Part shown: in pieces, positions 25,596-32,512 of the stretch
How positions within the stretch are numbered: the first letter of the stretch is position 1
How the letters are laid out: each line of letters begins with the position of its first letter
Assembly (NCBI RefSeq): GCF_001553785.1
Contig: NZ_LOJP01000001.1
Coordinates: 160,787-198,052, forward strand
Length of the DNA stretch: 37,266 nt
Reading direction: 5' to 3'
Source of the DNA: Actinoplanes sp. TFC3
GTDB taxonomy: Bacteria; Actinomycetota; Actinomycetes; Mycobacteriales; Micromonosporaceae
The notes under the pieces: generated by a model
Seen by the model: the letters and a program-made list of their open reading frames with translations, nothing else
Database searches by the model: none
Told to the model about the DNA's origin: nothing
Program-made: the position numbers and the translations under genes

Positions 25596-25854
25596 GCTTC
25601 GCGCTGGTCCAGGCATTCTGTGCCGAACACAGAGTCGGTGAGGGGATGCCCCGCCAAGGGACACGGCCGCTGCTCCGATTGAAGCGACATGCCCTGGTGA
25701 CCCACGGCGCGAAGACGCCGCGACAACCTGCCCGACCCGGAACGCATGATCACGCCGCCACACCGTCTACATGAGAAATTCCCAAGCACGCACTGAGAAA
25801 GCAAGGCAATGAGGTCGCCGGGGTTGGAGATCGGGCGGCGAGTTTGCTGACTCT
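25596..25854. other. Intergenic region left of the integrated element
   Basis: About 260 bases with no confident gene. A small hairpin (CGGCG/CGCCG around 25708-25723) sits in a stretch with CCTGGTGACCC and ACAACCTGCC. It has a riboswitch-like look, but I could not match it to a known class. Confidence 0.35.
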
Positions 25855-25964
25855 GGAAAGCACAACGCCCACCAGGGGAATCCCGAGGTGGGCGGTGCTC
25901 AAAGCCCGGCGAGAGGCTTGGTGGCCAGGGGCGGGGTCGAACCGCCGACCTTCCGATTTCAGTC
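25855..25964 (-). repeat. Distal attachment-site copy: truncated tRNA-Phe 3' half
   Basis: 110 bases nearly identical to 27608-27718. It holds the terminator arms, the encoded CCA, the acceptor 3' arm, T arm and variable loop, and ends in the anticodon stem. One T is missing near the anticodon. The 5' half of the tRNA is absent, so it is not a functional gene. Confidence 0.9.
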
Positions 25965-26064
25965 AGGCTCATTTGCGCTGTTCAGTAGGCATGAAGGCAA
26001 GTAGCGTGCGGCGATTGTGCAACGTCGGTGATTGCGTAGCCGTTGCCCAGATCTGTCAACCAGC

Positions 26065-26799
26065 TCATCGCCCGAAGGGATCCCGCCCAAGCACGTCACG
26101 GATAACCTGGGCTAAGTTGAGCTGCACCTCAGACTCGCCCTGGGCTGTGCGTTCTTGCACGATCTCCAACATGCGTTCCGCTACTCGTTGCACCTCGTCG
26201 TTGTCGGCAACGAACGGCAAAACCGTCCCATCAGAATGGGTCAGGGTCAGGGACACCAATCCGGCCGGAGAATTGGATGAAACGCTTATGGTACCGATAC
26301 CTAGAGATTTCCGGGCAGTAGCGACCTTCATCACCAATCGGCGCGGATCGTTCCGGACCGGTTTGAAGTCATATTTTGCGTAGAAGGCCGCCGCCTTCTC
26401 GTCAATGGCGTCCACGACGATGAGGCGACCGCCACCCCGGTTGGCAGCCTTTACTACCCGAGTCAGCGCGTCGTGAAGAACCTCTCCGCCTAGCCCCAAG
26501 CCGTGCAACGGCAGGTCGAGCGCCAGCTTGCCCAGCAAGAACGACGGAATCACGCTGTAGCCGCCGGCCATTCCGCTCGAAACCTCGGTGCGAACAACCT
26601 GAGTCGGCGCGATCGAGAAGTACGCCCGCACCTCGTTGGCGGCTGGTTTGACCCAGGTGAAGGTGCGGGCGGTCCCAGACTCCTGGGCTCTCATGGCCTC
26701 CTGCTTGAGCCAATCATTGAGGCTGGGAACGCCGCAGTCGAACCGGCTTACGTCGTGTTCGCGAGTGAGGGCTTCGGTGACCCACTCGTCCGTCGTCAT
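26065..26799 (-). CDS. GNAT-family toxin (TacT-like) with C-terminal extension
   Basis: 244 residues. The first ~165 match TacT/AtaT-type GNAT toxins: REHDVSRFDCGVPSLNDWL at the N-terminus, then GTARTFTWV, the acetyl-CoA-binding LGLGGEVLHDALTRVV and the closing AAAFYAKYDFKPVRNDPRRLVMKV, which carries the expected Tyr. Family knowledge: such toxins acetylate the amino group of charged tRNA and stop translation. A further ~75 residues (from about SLGIGTISVSS) are not usual and include a strand-rich part and a charged helix. The ATG overlaps the antitoxin stop (ATGA). Confidence 0.85.
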   Translation of the reverse strand: MTTDEWVTEALTREHDVSRFDCGVPSLNDWLKQEAMRAQESGTARTFTWVKPAANEVRAYFSIAPTQVVRTEVSSGMAGGYSVIPSFLLGKLALDLPLHGLGLGGEVLHDALTRVVKAANRGGGRLIVVDAIDEKAAAFYAKYDFKPVRNDPRRLVMKVATARKSLGIGTISVSSNSPAGLVSLTLTHSDGTVLPFVADNDEVQRVAERMLEIVQERTAQGESEVQLNLAQVIRDVLGRDPFGR

Positions 26800-27065
26800 G
26801 AGCGCGTGTACCGCCTAGGCTTCTTGGCAAGCCGGGAAAGCGCTGGCGCCTCATCCGGTTCATCCAAAGACTCGATGAGCTGATCGAACTGTTCTGCAGG
26901 CATGACGGTGACGTCAGACCGGGCGAGGACGTGGTCTGCGGCCTTAACGGCAGCTTCTAGGACAAAGGCAGATACAGAGACATGCTTGGCCTCTGCGGCC
27001 TCGGCGATCCTGGCGCTGCTCTCCGGGTCAGTGCGCATCTCGATGCGCTCAGTCTTGGCGGCCAT
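26796..27065 (-). CDS. DUF1778 antitoxin (TacA-like)
   Basis: 89 residues from the ATG at 27065, preceded by GGGGGTG; the ATG at 27086 is an upstream alternative. The ribbon-helix-helix N-terminus (KTERIEMRTDPESSARIAEAA, KHVSVSAFVLEAAVKAA) is the DUF1778 signature. The C-terminal ~35 residues (MPAEQFDQLIESLDEPDEAPAL) are the acidic toxin-binding tail, ending in a basic RLAKKPRRYTRS. It is expected to bind DNA and repress its own operon with the toxin. The stop overlaps the toxin start. Confidence 0.88.
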   Translation of the reverse strand: MAAKTERIEMRTDPESSARIAEAAEAKHVSVSAFVLEAAVKAADHVLARSDVTVMPAEQFDQLIESLDEPDEAPALSRLAKKPRRYTRS

Positions 27066-27106
27066 GGTCACACCCCCAGTCGACATCTCAATTACTACTC
27101 AACGAC

Positions 27107-27127
27107 TGTACGGCACTTGTACGGCAC
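27107..27127 (-). promoter_or_regulatory. Candidate operator of the toxin-antitoxin operon
   Basis: TGTACGGCAC occurs twice (27107-27116 and 27118-27127), one helical turn apart, 42 bases upstream of the antitoxin start. Ribbon-helix-helix antitoxins usually bind such phased sites. The promoter itself is not clear. Confidence 0.5.
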
Positions 27128-27283
27128 CAGCCATAAGATGATCAGTGGAGTTTGTCATCGACACCGTCACTGAAAGCCGCGCGTCATCGACCTTGAGGAC
27201 CCACGTTGATGGGTGGAGGTTATCCCCATCTGCACCTCACACCGGAGACTCGGCCTAGCCGTCTCCCGCTTTGCTCCTCAGAA
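27128..27283. other. Gene-free stretch inside the element
   Basis: About 155 bases between the TA operator and the integrase remnant. I see no gene, only remnants of unclear origin. Confidence 0.4.
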
Positions 27284-27550
27284 TCAGAAGTCGGGCAATA
27301 TTGCCATGCGCTGCCAGCATTGACAGCGCTCTAGCGATTCGGGTCCTTGTCGTAAGCCTTGCCAGCGGCATGCAGCGGGTTTGACACGGTTCTTCCGGAC
27401 GGTGATCGTGTGCTCGACCAGGTCGACATCAATGACGCGGAGGCCGGCGAGCGCGCCTCGCCGCAGCCCGCACTCCACGGGTGTGTGGTCGATGGCAGAC
27501 GGGACGGCTAGGCGGGCCGGTTCGGCGTGCACCGAACGTGCCACTCGCAA
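27284..27550 (-). pseudogene. Tyrosine recombinase (integrase) remnant
   Basis: An 88-codon open frame includes CGLRRGALAGLRVIDVDLVEH followed by TITVRKNRVKP. This matches the conserved GLRRGELLALRW-DVDL block of phage-type integrases, which contains the catalytic Arg. Nothing before or after it in any frame resembles the rest of an integrase (about 350-400 residues), so it is a fragment, not a working enzyme. It lies next to the tRNA side of the element, as integrase genes usually do. Confidence 0.65.
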
Positions 27551-27607
27551 CGGCGATCATGGGGATCGGCGGTATCCAGGGCAGCAACATCCCGGCGATC
27601 CGACCCC

Positions 27608-27651
27608 GGAAAGCACAACGCCCACCAAGGGAATCCCGAGGTGGGCGGTGC
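27608..27651 (-). terminator. Terminator downstream of tRNA-Phe
   Basis: CGCCCACC (27619-27626) pairs with GGTGGGCG (27640-27647), extended by GCAC/GTGC (27613-27616 with 27648-27651) across a two-base bulge. On the minus strand a short TTTCC follows. The same hairpin is copied at 25860-25898. Confidence 0.6.
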
Positions 27652-27718
27652 TCAAAGCCCGGCGAGAGGCTTGGTGGCCAGGGGCGGGGTCGAACCGCCG
27701 ACCTTCCGATTTTCAGTC
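27608..27718 (-). repeat. Proximal attachment-site copy overlapping tRNA-Phe
   Basis: 111-base copy in the same orientation as 25855-25964. It spans the tRNA-Phe 3' half (anticodon stem to CCA) and about 64 bases downstream, including the terminator. Confidence 0.9.
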
Positions 27719-27748
27719 GGACGCTCGTACCAACTGAGCTACCTGGCC
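27672..27748 (-). tRNA. tRNA-Phe (GAA)
   Basis: 77 nt with encoded CCA. All arms pair: acceptor GGCCAGG/CCTGGCC, D stem GCTC/GAGC, anticodon stem TCCGA/TCGGA with loop CTGAAAA (anticodon GAA), and T stem GGCGG/CCGCC with loop TTCGACC. It is the last gene of a Glu-Asp-Phe cluster read on the minus strand, and the 3' half is the integration target of the neighbouring element. Confidence 0.97.
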
Positions 27749-27782
27749 GTTGCCGCGTGGTGTGGCCCGCGGCTGGGCTTTG

Positions 27783-27859
27783 TGGCGGTCCTGACGGGAC
27801 TTGAACCCGCGACCTCCGCCTTGACAGGGCGGCGAGCACTCCAACTGCTCCACAGGACC
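27783..27859 (-). tRNA. tRNA-Asp (GTC)
   Basis: 77 nt with encoded CCA. Acceptor GGTCCTG/CAGGACC, D stem GAGC/GCTC, anticodon stem CCGCC/GGCGG with loop CTGTCAA (anticodon GTC), T stem GCGGG/CCCGT with one G-T pair, loop TTCAAGT. It lies 34 bases before tRNA-Phe. Confidence 0.97.
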
Positions 27860-27922
27860 TTGCTTGTGTTACTCATTCTTGCACGTGCGTTTCTTGCGCT
27901 TGCACCGGCCTGAGCCGGTTCG

Positions 27923-27995
27923 TACCCCCAACGGGATTCGAACCCGTGCTACCGCCTTGAAAGGGCGGCGTCCTAGGCCACTAGACGATGAGGGC
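27923..27995 (-). tRNA. tRNA-Glu (TTC)
   Basis: 73 nt, CCA not encoded. Acceptor GCCCTCA/TGGGGGT (with G-T pairs), anticodon stem CCGCC/GGCGG, loop CTTTCAA (anticodon TTC), T arm CGGGTTCGAATCCCG. It is the first gene of the three-tRNA cluster; TTGCCA at about 28019-28024 on the minus strand may be a -35 element. Confidence 0.95.
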
Positions 27996-28160
27996 AACTC
28001 CGCCATCATTGCACATTGGCAATTCCTGCGGCGTAAGCCCCAACCGGGCCCCGCTTGAGGCTTGGAAAGCATACGTGATGCGACCCCCGGCGGCCAAACC
28101 GGTATCCCTGGGTCCGTTATCAATGCTCTGACCAGGGCAAACGGCTGCCGCCGAAGTCGC

Positions 28161-29108
28161 TCAGGAGGCGGCGGTGTGCCGAGCGCCACTCTCGAACAGG
28201 GCCGCAATCATCCGTACGCCCTCGTCCAGCGACCCCAGCCGCACCACCCCGTCGGGCAGCCCCTCGGCCGGCCAGCCCGGGCCGGCCGCCGCGGCCAGTG
28301 GGGGACGGTGACCGCCGGTCAGCAGCTTCTCCCACTGCGCCACGTGGGCCGTGCTGCTCAGCTGCGACCACAGCACCACCACATCGGGGCCCGTACGCGT
28401 AACCGCGTCGACCAGCGCCTGGGGTGGCATTCGAGCACCCAGCAGCCGGGTGGGCACCCCAGCCTCAGCCAGCGCCGCAGCCAGCGCCTCCAGCGGCAAC
28501 GTGTGCAGCTCCTCGTCGGCGGCCGCCAGCAGGACATGGGGGATCTCGCTGCTGGGGGGCCTCGGCACCGAGCTGAGCACCTCGGTGATGGCCCGGGAGA
28601 TGACGTGCTCGACCTCGATGAAGCGTTTGGTGGCCTCGTACCGCTCGCCGATGCCGATCAGCACCGGCATCATTACTTCCTTCCAGGCCGCCACTACGCC
28701 GCGCTCCAGCACGGTGCTGGCGAGGATCTCGCGCAGGGCGGGAGCATCCAGGCGCATCGCGGCACGGGCCACCCCGCGCGCCACCGGGCCGGCTCGCCCA
28801 GTCGGGATGGTGTTCCCGCCGCCGTCGCGGGCCGGCTTCGGGGCCGGTGGTGGTTCGAGGGGTTCAAGGGTGGATGCTGAAGACAGGCGCCGAGCCCACG
28901 AGGCTGCCTCGGACGGGGGTACGCCCTGGGCGGTCAGCCGCCGCATCACCTGGAGCCGGTCGAGGTCCTCGGCGGTGTAGCGGCGGTGCTGACCCGGCAC
29001 GTGGTGGCTCGGGCCCAGCCCGTAGCGCTGGTGCCAGGTGCGCAGCGTGGTGACGGCGACGCCGAGGCGCCGGGCGACCGCGCCGGCCGTCAGCGCCTCA
29101 TCGGCCAC
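28161..29108 (-). CDS. litR: LitR/CarH-like MerR regulator with B12-binding-type domain
   Basis: 315 residues. The MerR winged helix is at the N-terminus (TAGAVARRLGVAVTTLRTWHQRYGLGP, HRRYTAEDLDRL). A Pro-rich linker (80-105) follows, then a four-helix cap and a Rossmann-type cobalamin-binding domain. In CarH/LitR, adenosylcobalamin is the light sensor: dark tetramers repress carotenoid genes and light breaks them. The motif expected as W-x9-EH reads Y157-x9-E167-H168 here, and the lower-ligand region has ELHTLP with H202. The start lies inside idi (11-base overlap), so it is in the same operon. It probably represses the divergent crtE/crtB promoters. Confidence 0.85.
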   Translation of the reverse strand: MADEALTAGAVARRLGVAVTTLRTWHQRYGLGPSHHVPGQHRRYTAEDLDRLQVMRRLTAQGVPPSEAASWARRLSSASTLEPLEPPPAPKPARDGGGNTIPTGRAGPVARGVARAAMRLDAPALREILASTVLERGVVAAWKEVMMPVLIGIGERYEATKRFIEVEHVISRAITEVLSSVPRPPSSEIPHVLLAAADEELHTLPLEALAAALAEAGVPTRLLGARMPPQALVDAVTRTGPDVVVLWSQLSSTAHVAQWEKLLTGGHRPPLAAAAGPGWPAEGLPDGVVRLGSLDEGVRMIAALFESGARHTAAS

Positions 29109-29703
29109 CGGACTGCTCCGGTTCTTCGTTGGTCTCCAGGTAGCTGCGCAGGCGTTCGGTCACGCCGGCCAGCCACGGTGCGTGCCCGCGGGGGTCGCGC
29201 AGAATAGCTTCGGTGAGGTCGTCGAGCGGGGTCCAGCGCAGGTCGGCCACCTCGTCGGGGTCGGCCAGCAGGACGGCGCCGGTCGGGATGTGGCCGAGCA
29301 GCACGTGGTCGTACTCGTATTCGACTCGTCCTGTGCTCGGGTCTTCGGCGTAGTAGGAGTAGACGCCGACCTCGGAGAGTTCCACGCCCTCGAAGCCGAT
29401 TTCCTCCTTGAGCCGGCGGACCGCTGCCACTGCGGGGGTCTCATCGGGCAGGGGATGCCCGCAGCAGGTGTTGGCCCACCGCAGCGGGAAGCGCGTCTTC
29501 ACGGCCGCGCGTTGCTGCAGCAGAACGCGGCCTTCGGGGTCGCGCAGGAACACGGAGAACGCCCGGTGCAGTTGTCCGGGGGCACGGTGGGCGTCGTCGA
29601 CAGTGGTCTGGCCGACCGGGCGCCCGTCCGGGTCGACCAGCTCCACAAGATGGCTCTCGCGGATCCTGCTGGTCCCGGTCCGTTCGTCGGCGGTCTCGCT
29701 CAC
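29098..29703 (-). CDS. idi: Isopentenyl-diphosphate delta-isomerase, type 1
   Basis: 201-residue Nudix-fold IPP isomerase, which interconverts IPP and DMAPP, the starters for GGPP. The active-site Cys lies in NTCCGHP, the Glu in YEYDHVL, and the Nudix-like RRLKEEIGFEG follows the metal-binding region. The substrate loop is FSVFLRDPEGRVLLQQRA. Its ATG overlaps the crtI stop by four bases (ATGA), and the litR start lies within its last codons. Being inside the carotenoid operon, it should raise precursor supply on light induction. Confidence 0.95.
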   Translation of the reverse strand: MSETADERTGTSRIRESHLVELVDPDGRPVGQTTVDDAHRAPGQLHRAFSVFLRDPEGRVLLQQRAAVKTRFPLRWANTCCGHPLPDETPAVAAVRRLKEEIGFEGVELSEVGVYSYYAEDPSTGRVEYEYDHVLLGHIPTGAVLLADPDEVADLRWTPLDDLTEAILRDPRGHAPWLAGVTERLRSYLETNEEPEQSGGR

Positions 29704-31211
29704 GCCGCCCCTCCCACGAGGTGGCCGCTCCCGGTGGTGCCGGTGACGCGGCTTGCTGCCAGCTTTCCAGAGATCAATACCATGGGTACGCCCACACCTG
29801 GCTGCGTTCCGGAACCCGTGAACACCACATTGGGCAGCGTGGGATGCAAGTTGTTCGGGCGGAACGGCCCGGTCTGCGCGAAGATGTGCGACGCGGCGAA
29901 CGGGGTGCCCGCGGCCATTCCCTGCGCGGCCCAGTCGGCTGGGGTGACGATGCGCTCGACTTCAACACCGTCGCGGAACCCGACGTAGCCGCGCTGCTCC
30001 AGCGTGCGCAGCAGCTCATCGGCATAGCGGCGGTCGAGCCCGCCCTCCCAGTCGAACGGCGCGGCCTCGAGGTTGGGGGTCGGGGCCAGGATGTAGTAGC
30101 TCTGCTTACCCGGCGGGGCGACGTCCGGGTCGCTGCGGCTCGGGTTGGTGACCAGCAGCGAGGGGTCGCTCATCAGCAGGCCCTGCCGGATGACCTCGTC
30201 GAACGTGCCCTTCCAGGCCGAGCCGAAGTGAATGTTGTGATGGGCGATCTTCGAGTACGTCCGGTCCGATCCGATGTGCAGCACCACGCAGGACGGCGAG
30301 TACTTCAGTTTGCGCGGTCGCTTCGTCTCGGGCAGCAGGTCGCGGTAGGCCACCGGCAGGTCCGGGTTGAGCACCACGACGTCGGCCGGGATGCGCTCGC
30401 CGGAGTCGGTGATCACGCCGGTGGCGCGCCCGTTGGCCGTCTGCACGCTGGTGACCGTGGTCTCGTAGCGGAACTGCACGCCGTGCTTCTCGGCCGCGCC
30501 GGCCAGCGCCCGGGGCACCGCGTGCATGCCGCCGCGCGGGAAGAAGACGCCGGCGACCGAGTCGAGGTAGGCGATCACCGCGTAGATCGCGAGCGCGTCG
30601 TGCGGCGCCAGGCCCGCGTACATGGCCTGGAAGGAGAAGATCCGCTGCGTACGGGGATCCCTGAAGTATTGGTTGATCTTGGGCTGGAGCCGGCGGAGGC
30701 CGCCCAGGCCGACCAGCTTGACCAGGTTGAGGTTGACCAGGTCGACAGGGGTGTCCAGGTTGCGGTCGATGAAGTCGTTGCGTTCCAGCAGCCACAGCTT
30801 TCGGGCGAACTCCACGAACCGCAGGTAGCCGTCGGCTTCGCGGGGACCGCAGACGCGGCTGATCTCGCCGGCCATCCGCACGGTGTCGGTCAGCACGTCC
30901 AGCGTTGAGCCGTCCGGGTAGTACGCCCGGTAAGCCGGGTCGACCGGGGTCAGCTCAAGCCAGTCCGAGAGGTTCTCACCGACGGCTGCGAGCGGCTCGG
31001 CGATCAGCTCGGGCATGGTCAGCACTGTCGGCCCGGTGTCGAACTGATAGCCGTCCAGGGCAAGCCGGCCGTTGCGCCCGCCCGGCACGGACTCGCGCTC
31101 CACGACGGTGACCTGTCGCCCGGCGGCGGCCAGGTGCAGGGCACAGGCCAGGCCGCCGAGACCCGCGCCGACCACGACGACGCGGTCCGTCGCTCCGCTT
31201 ACTTTTCGCAC
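29700..31211 (-). CDS. crtI: Phytoene desaturase
   Basis: 503-residue CrtI-type FAD-dependent desaturase that introduces double bonds into phytoene, most likely making lycopene. The N-terminal FAD motif is VVVGAGLGGLACALHLAAAG, and the C-terminal carotenoid oxidoreductase motif is TGSGTQPGVGVPMVLISG. A conserved central region includes GVFFPRGGMHAVPRALA. Full length for the family. The start (M at 31211) lies about 40 bases after the crtE stop, and the gene is co-transcribed with crtE, idi and litR. The number of desaturation steps cannot be read from sequence. Confidence 0.95.
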   Translation of the reverse strand: MRKVSGATDRVVVVGAGLGGLACALHLAAAGRQVTVVERESVPGGRNGRLALDGYQFDTGPTVLTMPELIAEPLAAVGENLSDWLELTPVDPAYRAYYPDGSTLDVLTDTVRMAGEISRVCGPREADGYLRFVEFARKLWLLERNDFIDRNLDTPVDLVNLNLVKLVGLGGLRRLQPKINQYFRDPRTQRIFSFQAMYAGLAPHDALAIYAVIAYLDSVAGVFFPRGGMHAVPRALAGAAEKHGVQFRYETTVTSVQTANGRATGVITDSGERIPADVVVLNPDLPVAYRDLLPETKRPRKLKYSPSCVVLHIGSDRTYSKIAHHNIHFGSAWKGTFDEVIRQGLLMSDPSLLVTNPSRSDPDVAPPGKQSYYILAPTPNLEAAPFDWEGGLDRRYADELLRTLEQRGYVGFRDGVEVERIVTPADWAAQGMAAGTPFAASHIFAQTGPFRPNNLHPTLPNVVFTGSGTQPGVGVPMVLISGKLAASRVTGTTGSGHLVGGAA

Positions 31212-31251
31212 TTCACCAGCTCCAGGGGGAGGTCGACGCGCCGGTATCTCA

Positions 31252-32427
31252 TCATGCCGGTCGATGTGTTGCGGTTACCGCCAGGTCGATCAGCGCGGCG
31301 CGGGCTTCGTCTTGCAGAGGCGCGGCGTCCAGGGCCGCGATGCTCTGCTCGACGCGCTGGCGGATCAATGCTTCGATCTCGGCGACCGCGCCGGTCTCCG
31401 CGATCACCTCGGCGCGGCGCGCGATCTCCGCGGGGGAGGGACCGCCGGAGCCGTCGGCGGGGATGACGGCTCCGGCTGGGTCCCAGGCCAGCTCGGCCCG
31501 CTGGGCGGGGGTGGCGAGCTGGCGGGCGAGCATCAGCAGGGCGGTCGGCTTGCCGGTGCGCAGGTCGTCACCGGCGGGCTTGCCGGTCACAGCCGGGTCG
31601 CCGAACACCCCGAGCAGGTCGTCGCGGAGCTGGAACGCCTCGCCCACCGCGATCCCGTAGCGGTGGTATGCGTTGTCGATCAGCTCCGTGTCGGACCGGG
31701 GCTCGCTGGTGAGCGGCCGGGCCGGTCCGGCCAGCGCGAGCCCGAACTGCAGGGGGCGTTGCACGGTGTAGCTCGCCGTCTTGTGCCGGGCCACCAGCAG
31801 CGCGCGGTCCAGCGACCAACTCGCCGGTTGGCTCTCGCCGAGCACGTCCAGGTATTGCCCGGCGACGGCCTCGACGCGCATCCGGTCGTAGCGCGCTCGA
31901 ACGGCGAACAGCGTCGCGGAGGTCAGCGCCGTCTGGGCCAGCAACTGATCAGCCCAGATCAGGCAGAGGTCGCCGACCAGGATCGCCGAGGACGACCCGA
32001 AGCGCTCGGGGTCGCCGAGGCGCCCGGCGGTGTTGTGCCGAGCGGCGAACAGCCGGTGCGCAGTCGGCTGGCCGCGCCGGGTCGCCGACTCGTCCATCAC
32101 GTCGTCGTGCACAAGGGCGAAGGTGTGCATGAGCTCCAGCGCGCCGAGTGCCGGCAGCACCGGGCCAACCGGCTCGCGGGCGCCCACGACACCCCGCCAG
32201 CCCCAGTACGCGAACGTCGGCCGGAGTCGTTTCCCGCCGGCCAGCACGAGGTCACGAGTGATGCGGGCGAAACCGCCGAGCTCGGGATCGACCGCGTCCA
32301 GGGCGGCGATCTGGCTGGCGAGGAAGTCGGCCAGGGTCCCCTCGACCGCGTTCACCAGCCCCTCGGCGGGGGTCGTCTGGTGGGGAGGCCGGCATTCGGC
32401 CTTTCCCTCGAGGATGTCGTTGGCCAC
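31252..32427 (-). CDS. crtE: Geranylgeranyl diphosphate synthase
   Basis: 391-residue trans-prenyltransferase. The first Asp-rich motif is DDVMDESATRRGQPT and the second is FQLRDDLLGVFGD; GGKRLRP near residue 70 binds the diphosphate. It condenses IPP units to C20 GGPP for phytoene synthase. The GTG at 32427 is read from a TAATGT -10 box seven bases upstream without a ribosome site, so the transcript may be leaderless. The N-terminus has ~30 extra residues before the conserved core. It is the first gene of the minus-strand operon crtE-crtI-idi-litR. Confidence 0.94.
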   Translation of the reverse strand: MANDILEGKAECRPPHQTTPAEGLVNAVEGTLADFLASQIAALDAVDPELGGFARITRDLVLAGGKRLRPTFAYWGWRGVVGAREPVGPVLPALGALELMHTFALVHDDVMDESATRRGQPTAHRLFAARHNTAGRLGDPERFGSSSAILVGDLCLIWADQLLAQTALTSATLFAVRARYDRMRVEAVAGQYLDVLGESQPASWSLDRALLVARHKTASYTVQRPLQFGLALAGPARPLTSEPRSDTELIDNAYHRYGIAVGEAFQLRDDLLGVFGDPAVTGKPAGDDLRTGKPTALLMLARQLATPAQRAELAWDPAGAVIPADGSGGPSPAEIARRAEVIAETGAVAEIEALIRQRVEQSIAALDAAPLQDEARAALIDLAVTATHRPA

Positions 32428-32512
32428 GATGCCGACATTACCGTAGGCTTCAGGTTGCGTCGATTCGTGAGTCGATTTACTTCTGAGCCGGCCGAACTTT
32501 GGAGGAACTGCG
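32428..32512. promoter_or_regulatory. Divergent crtE/crtB control region with direct repeat
   Basis: 85 bases between divergent starts. TAATGT (minus strand, 32435-32440) is the crtE -10 box. GTCGATT occurs at 32459-32465 and 32471-32477, a 12-bp spacing. GGAGG at about 32500-32504 is the crtB ribosome site, and TTTACT near 32475-32480 may be its -10 box. The repeat overlaps both promoter regions, so it is a candidate LitR operator. Confidence 0.55.

Larger units (their letters stand above)
25855..27718. mobile_element. Decayed element integrated at tRNA-Phe
   Basis: The segment is bounded by direct repeats at 25855-25964 and 27608-27718 (offset 1753 bases; one mismatch and one indel). The right repeat is the real tRNA-Phe 3' half plus terminator; the left repeat is a copy that lacks the tRNA 5' half. 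Between them lie a DUF1778/GNAT toxin-antitoxin pair and, next to the tRNA as usual, an integrase remnant. This is the layout left by a tyrosine-recombinase element using the tRNA 3' end as attachment site. No relaxase, replication or capsid gene is present. Confidence 0.8.

Noticed and set aside
25676..25745. Riboswitch (SAM-type) candidate with CCTGGTGACCC, a GC hairpin and ACAACCTGCC
   Set aside because: I could not fit the core of any known class, and there is no methionine or cobalamin gene downstream on that strand.
25855..25964. Second tRNA-Phe gene
   Set aside because: Only the 3' half is present; the acceptor 5' strand and D arm are missing and one anticodon-loop base is deleted.
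27863..27920. Gene or terminator between tRNA-Asp and tRNA-Glu (ACCGGC/GCCGGT hairpin)
   Set aside because: A 6-bp hairpin without a T-run inside a tRNA cluster; more likely a processing-neutral spacer than a terminator.
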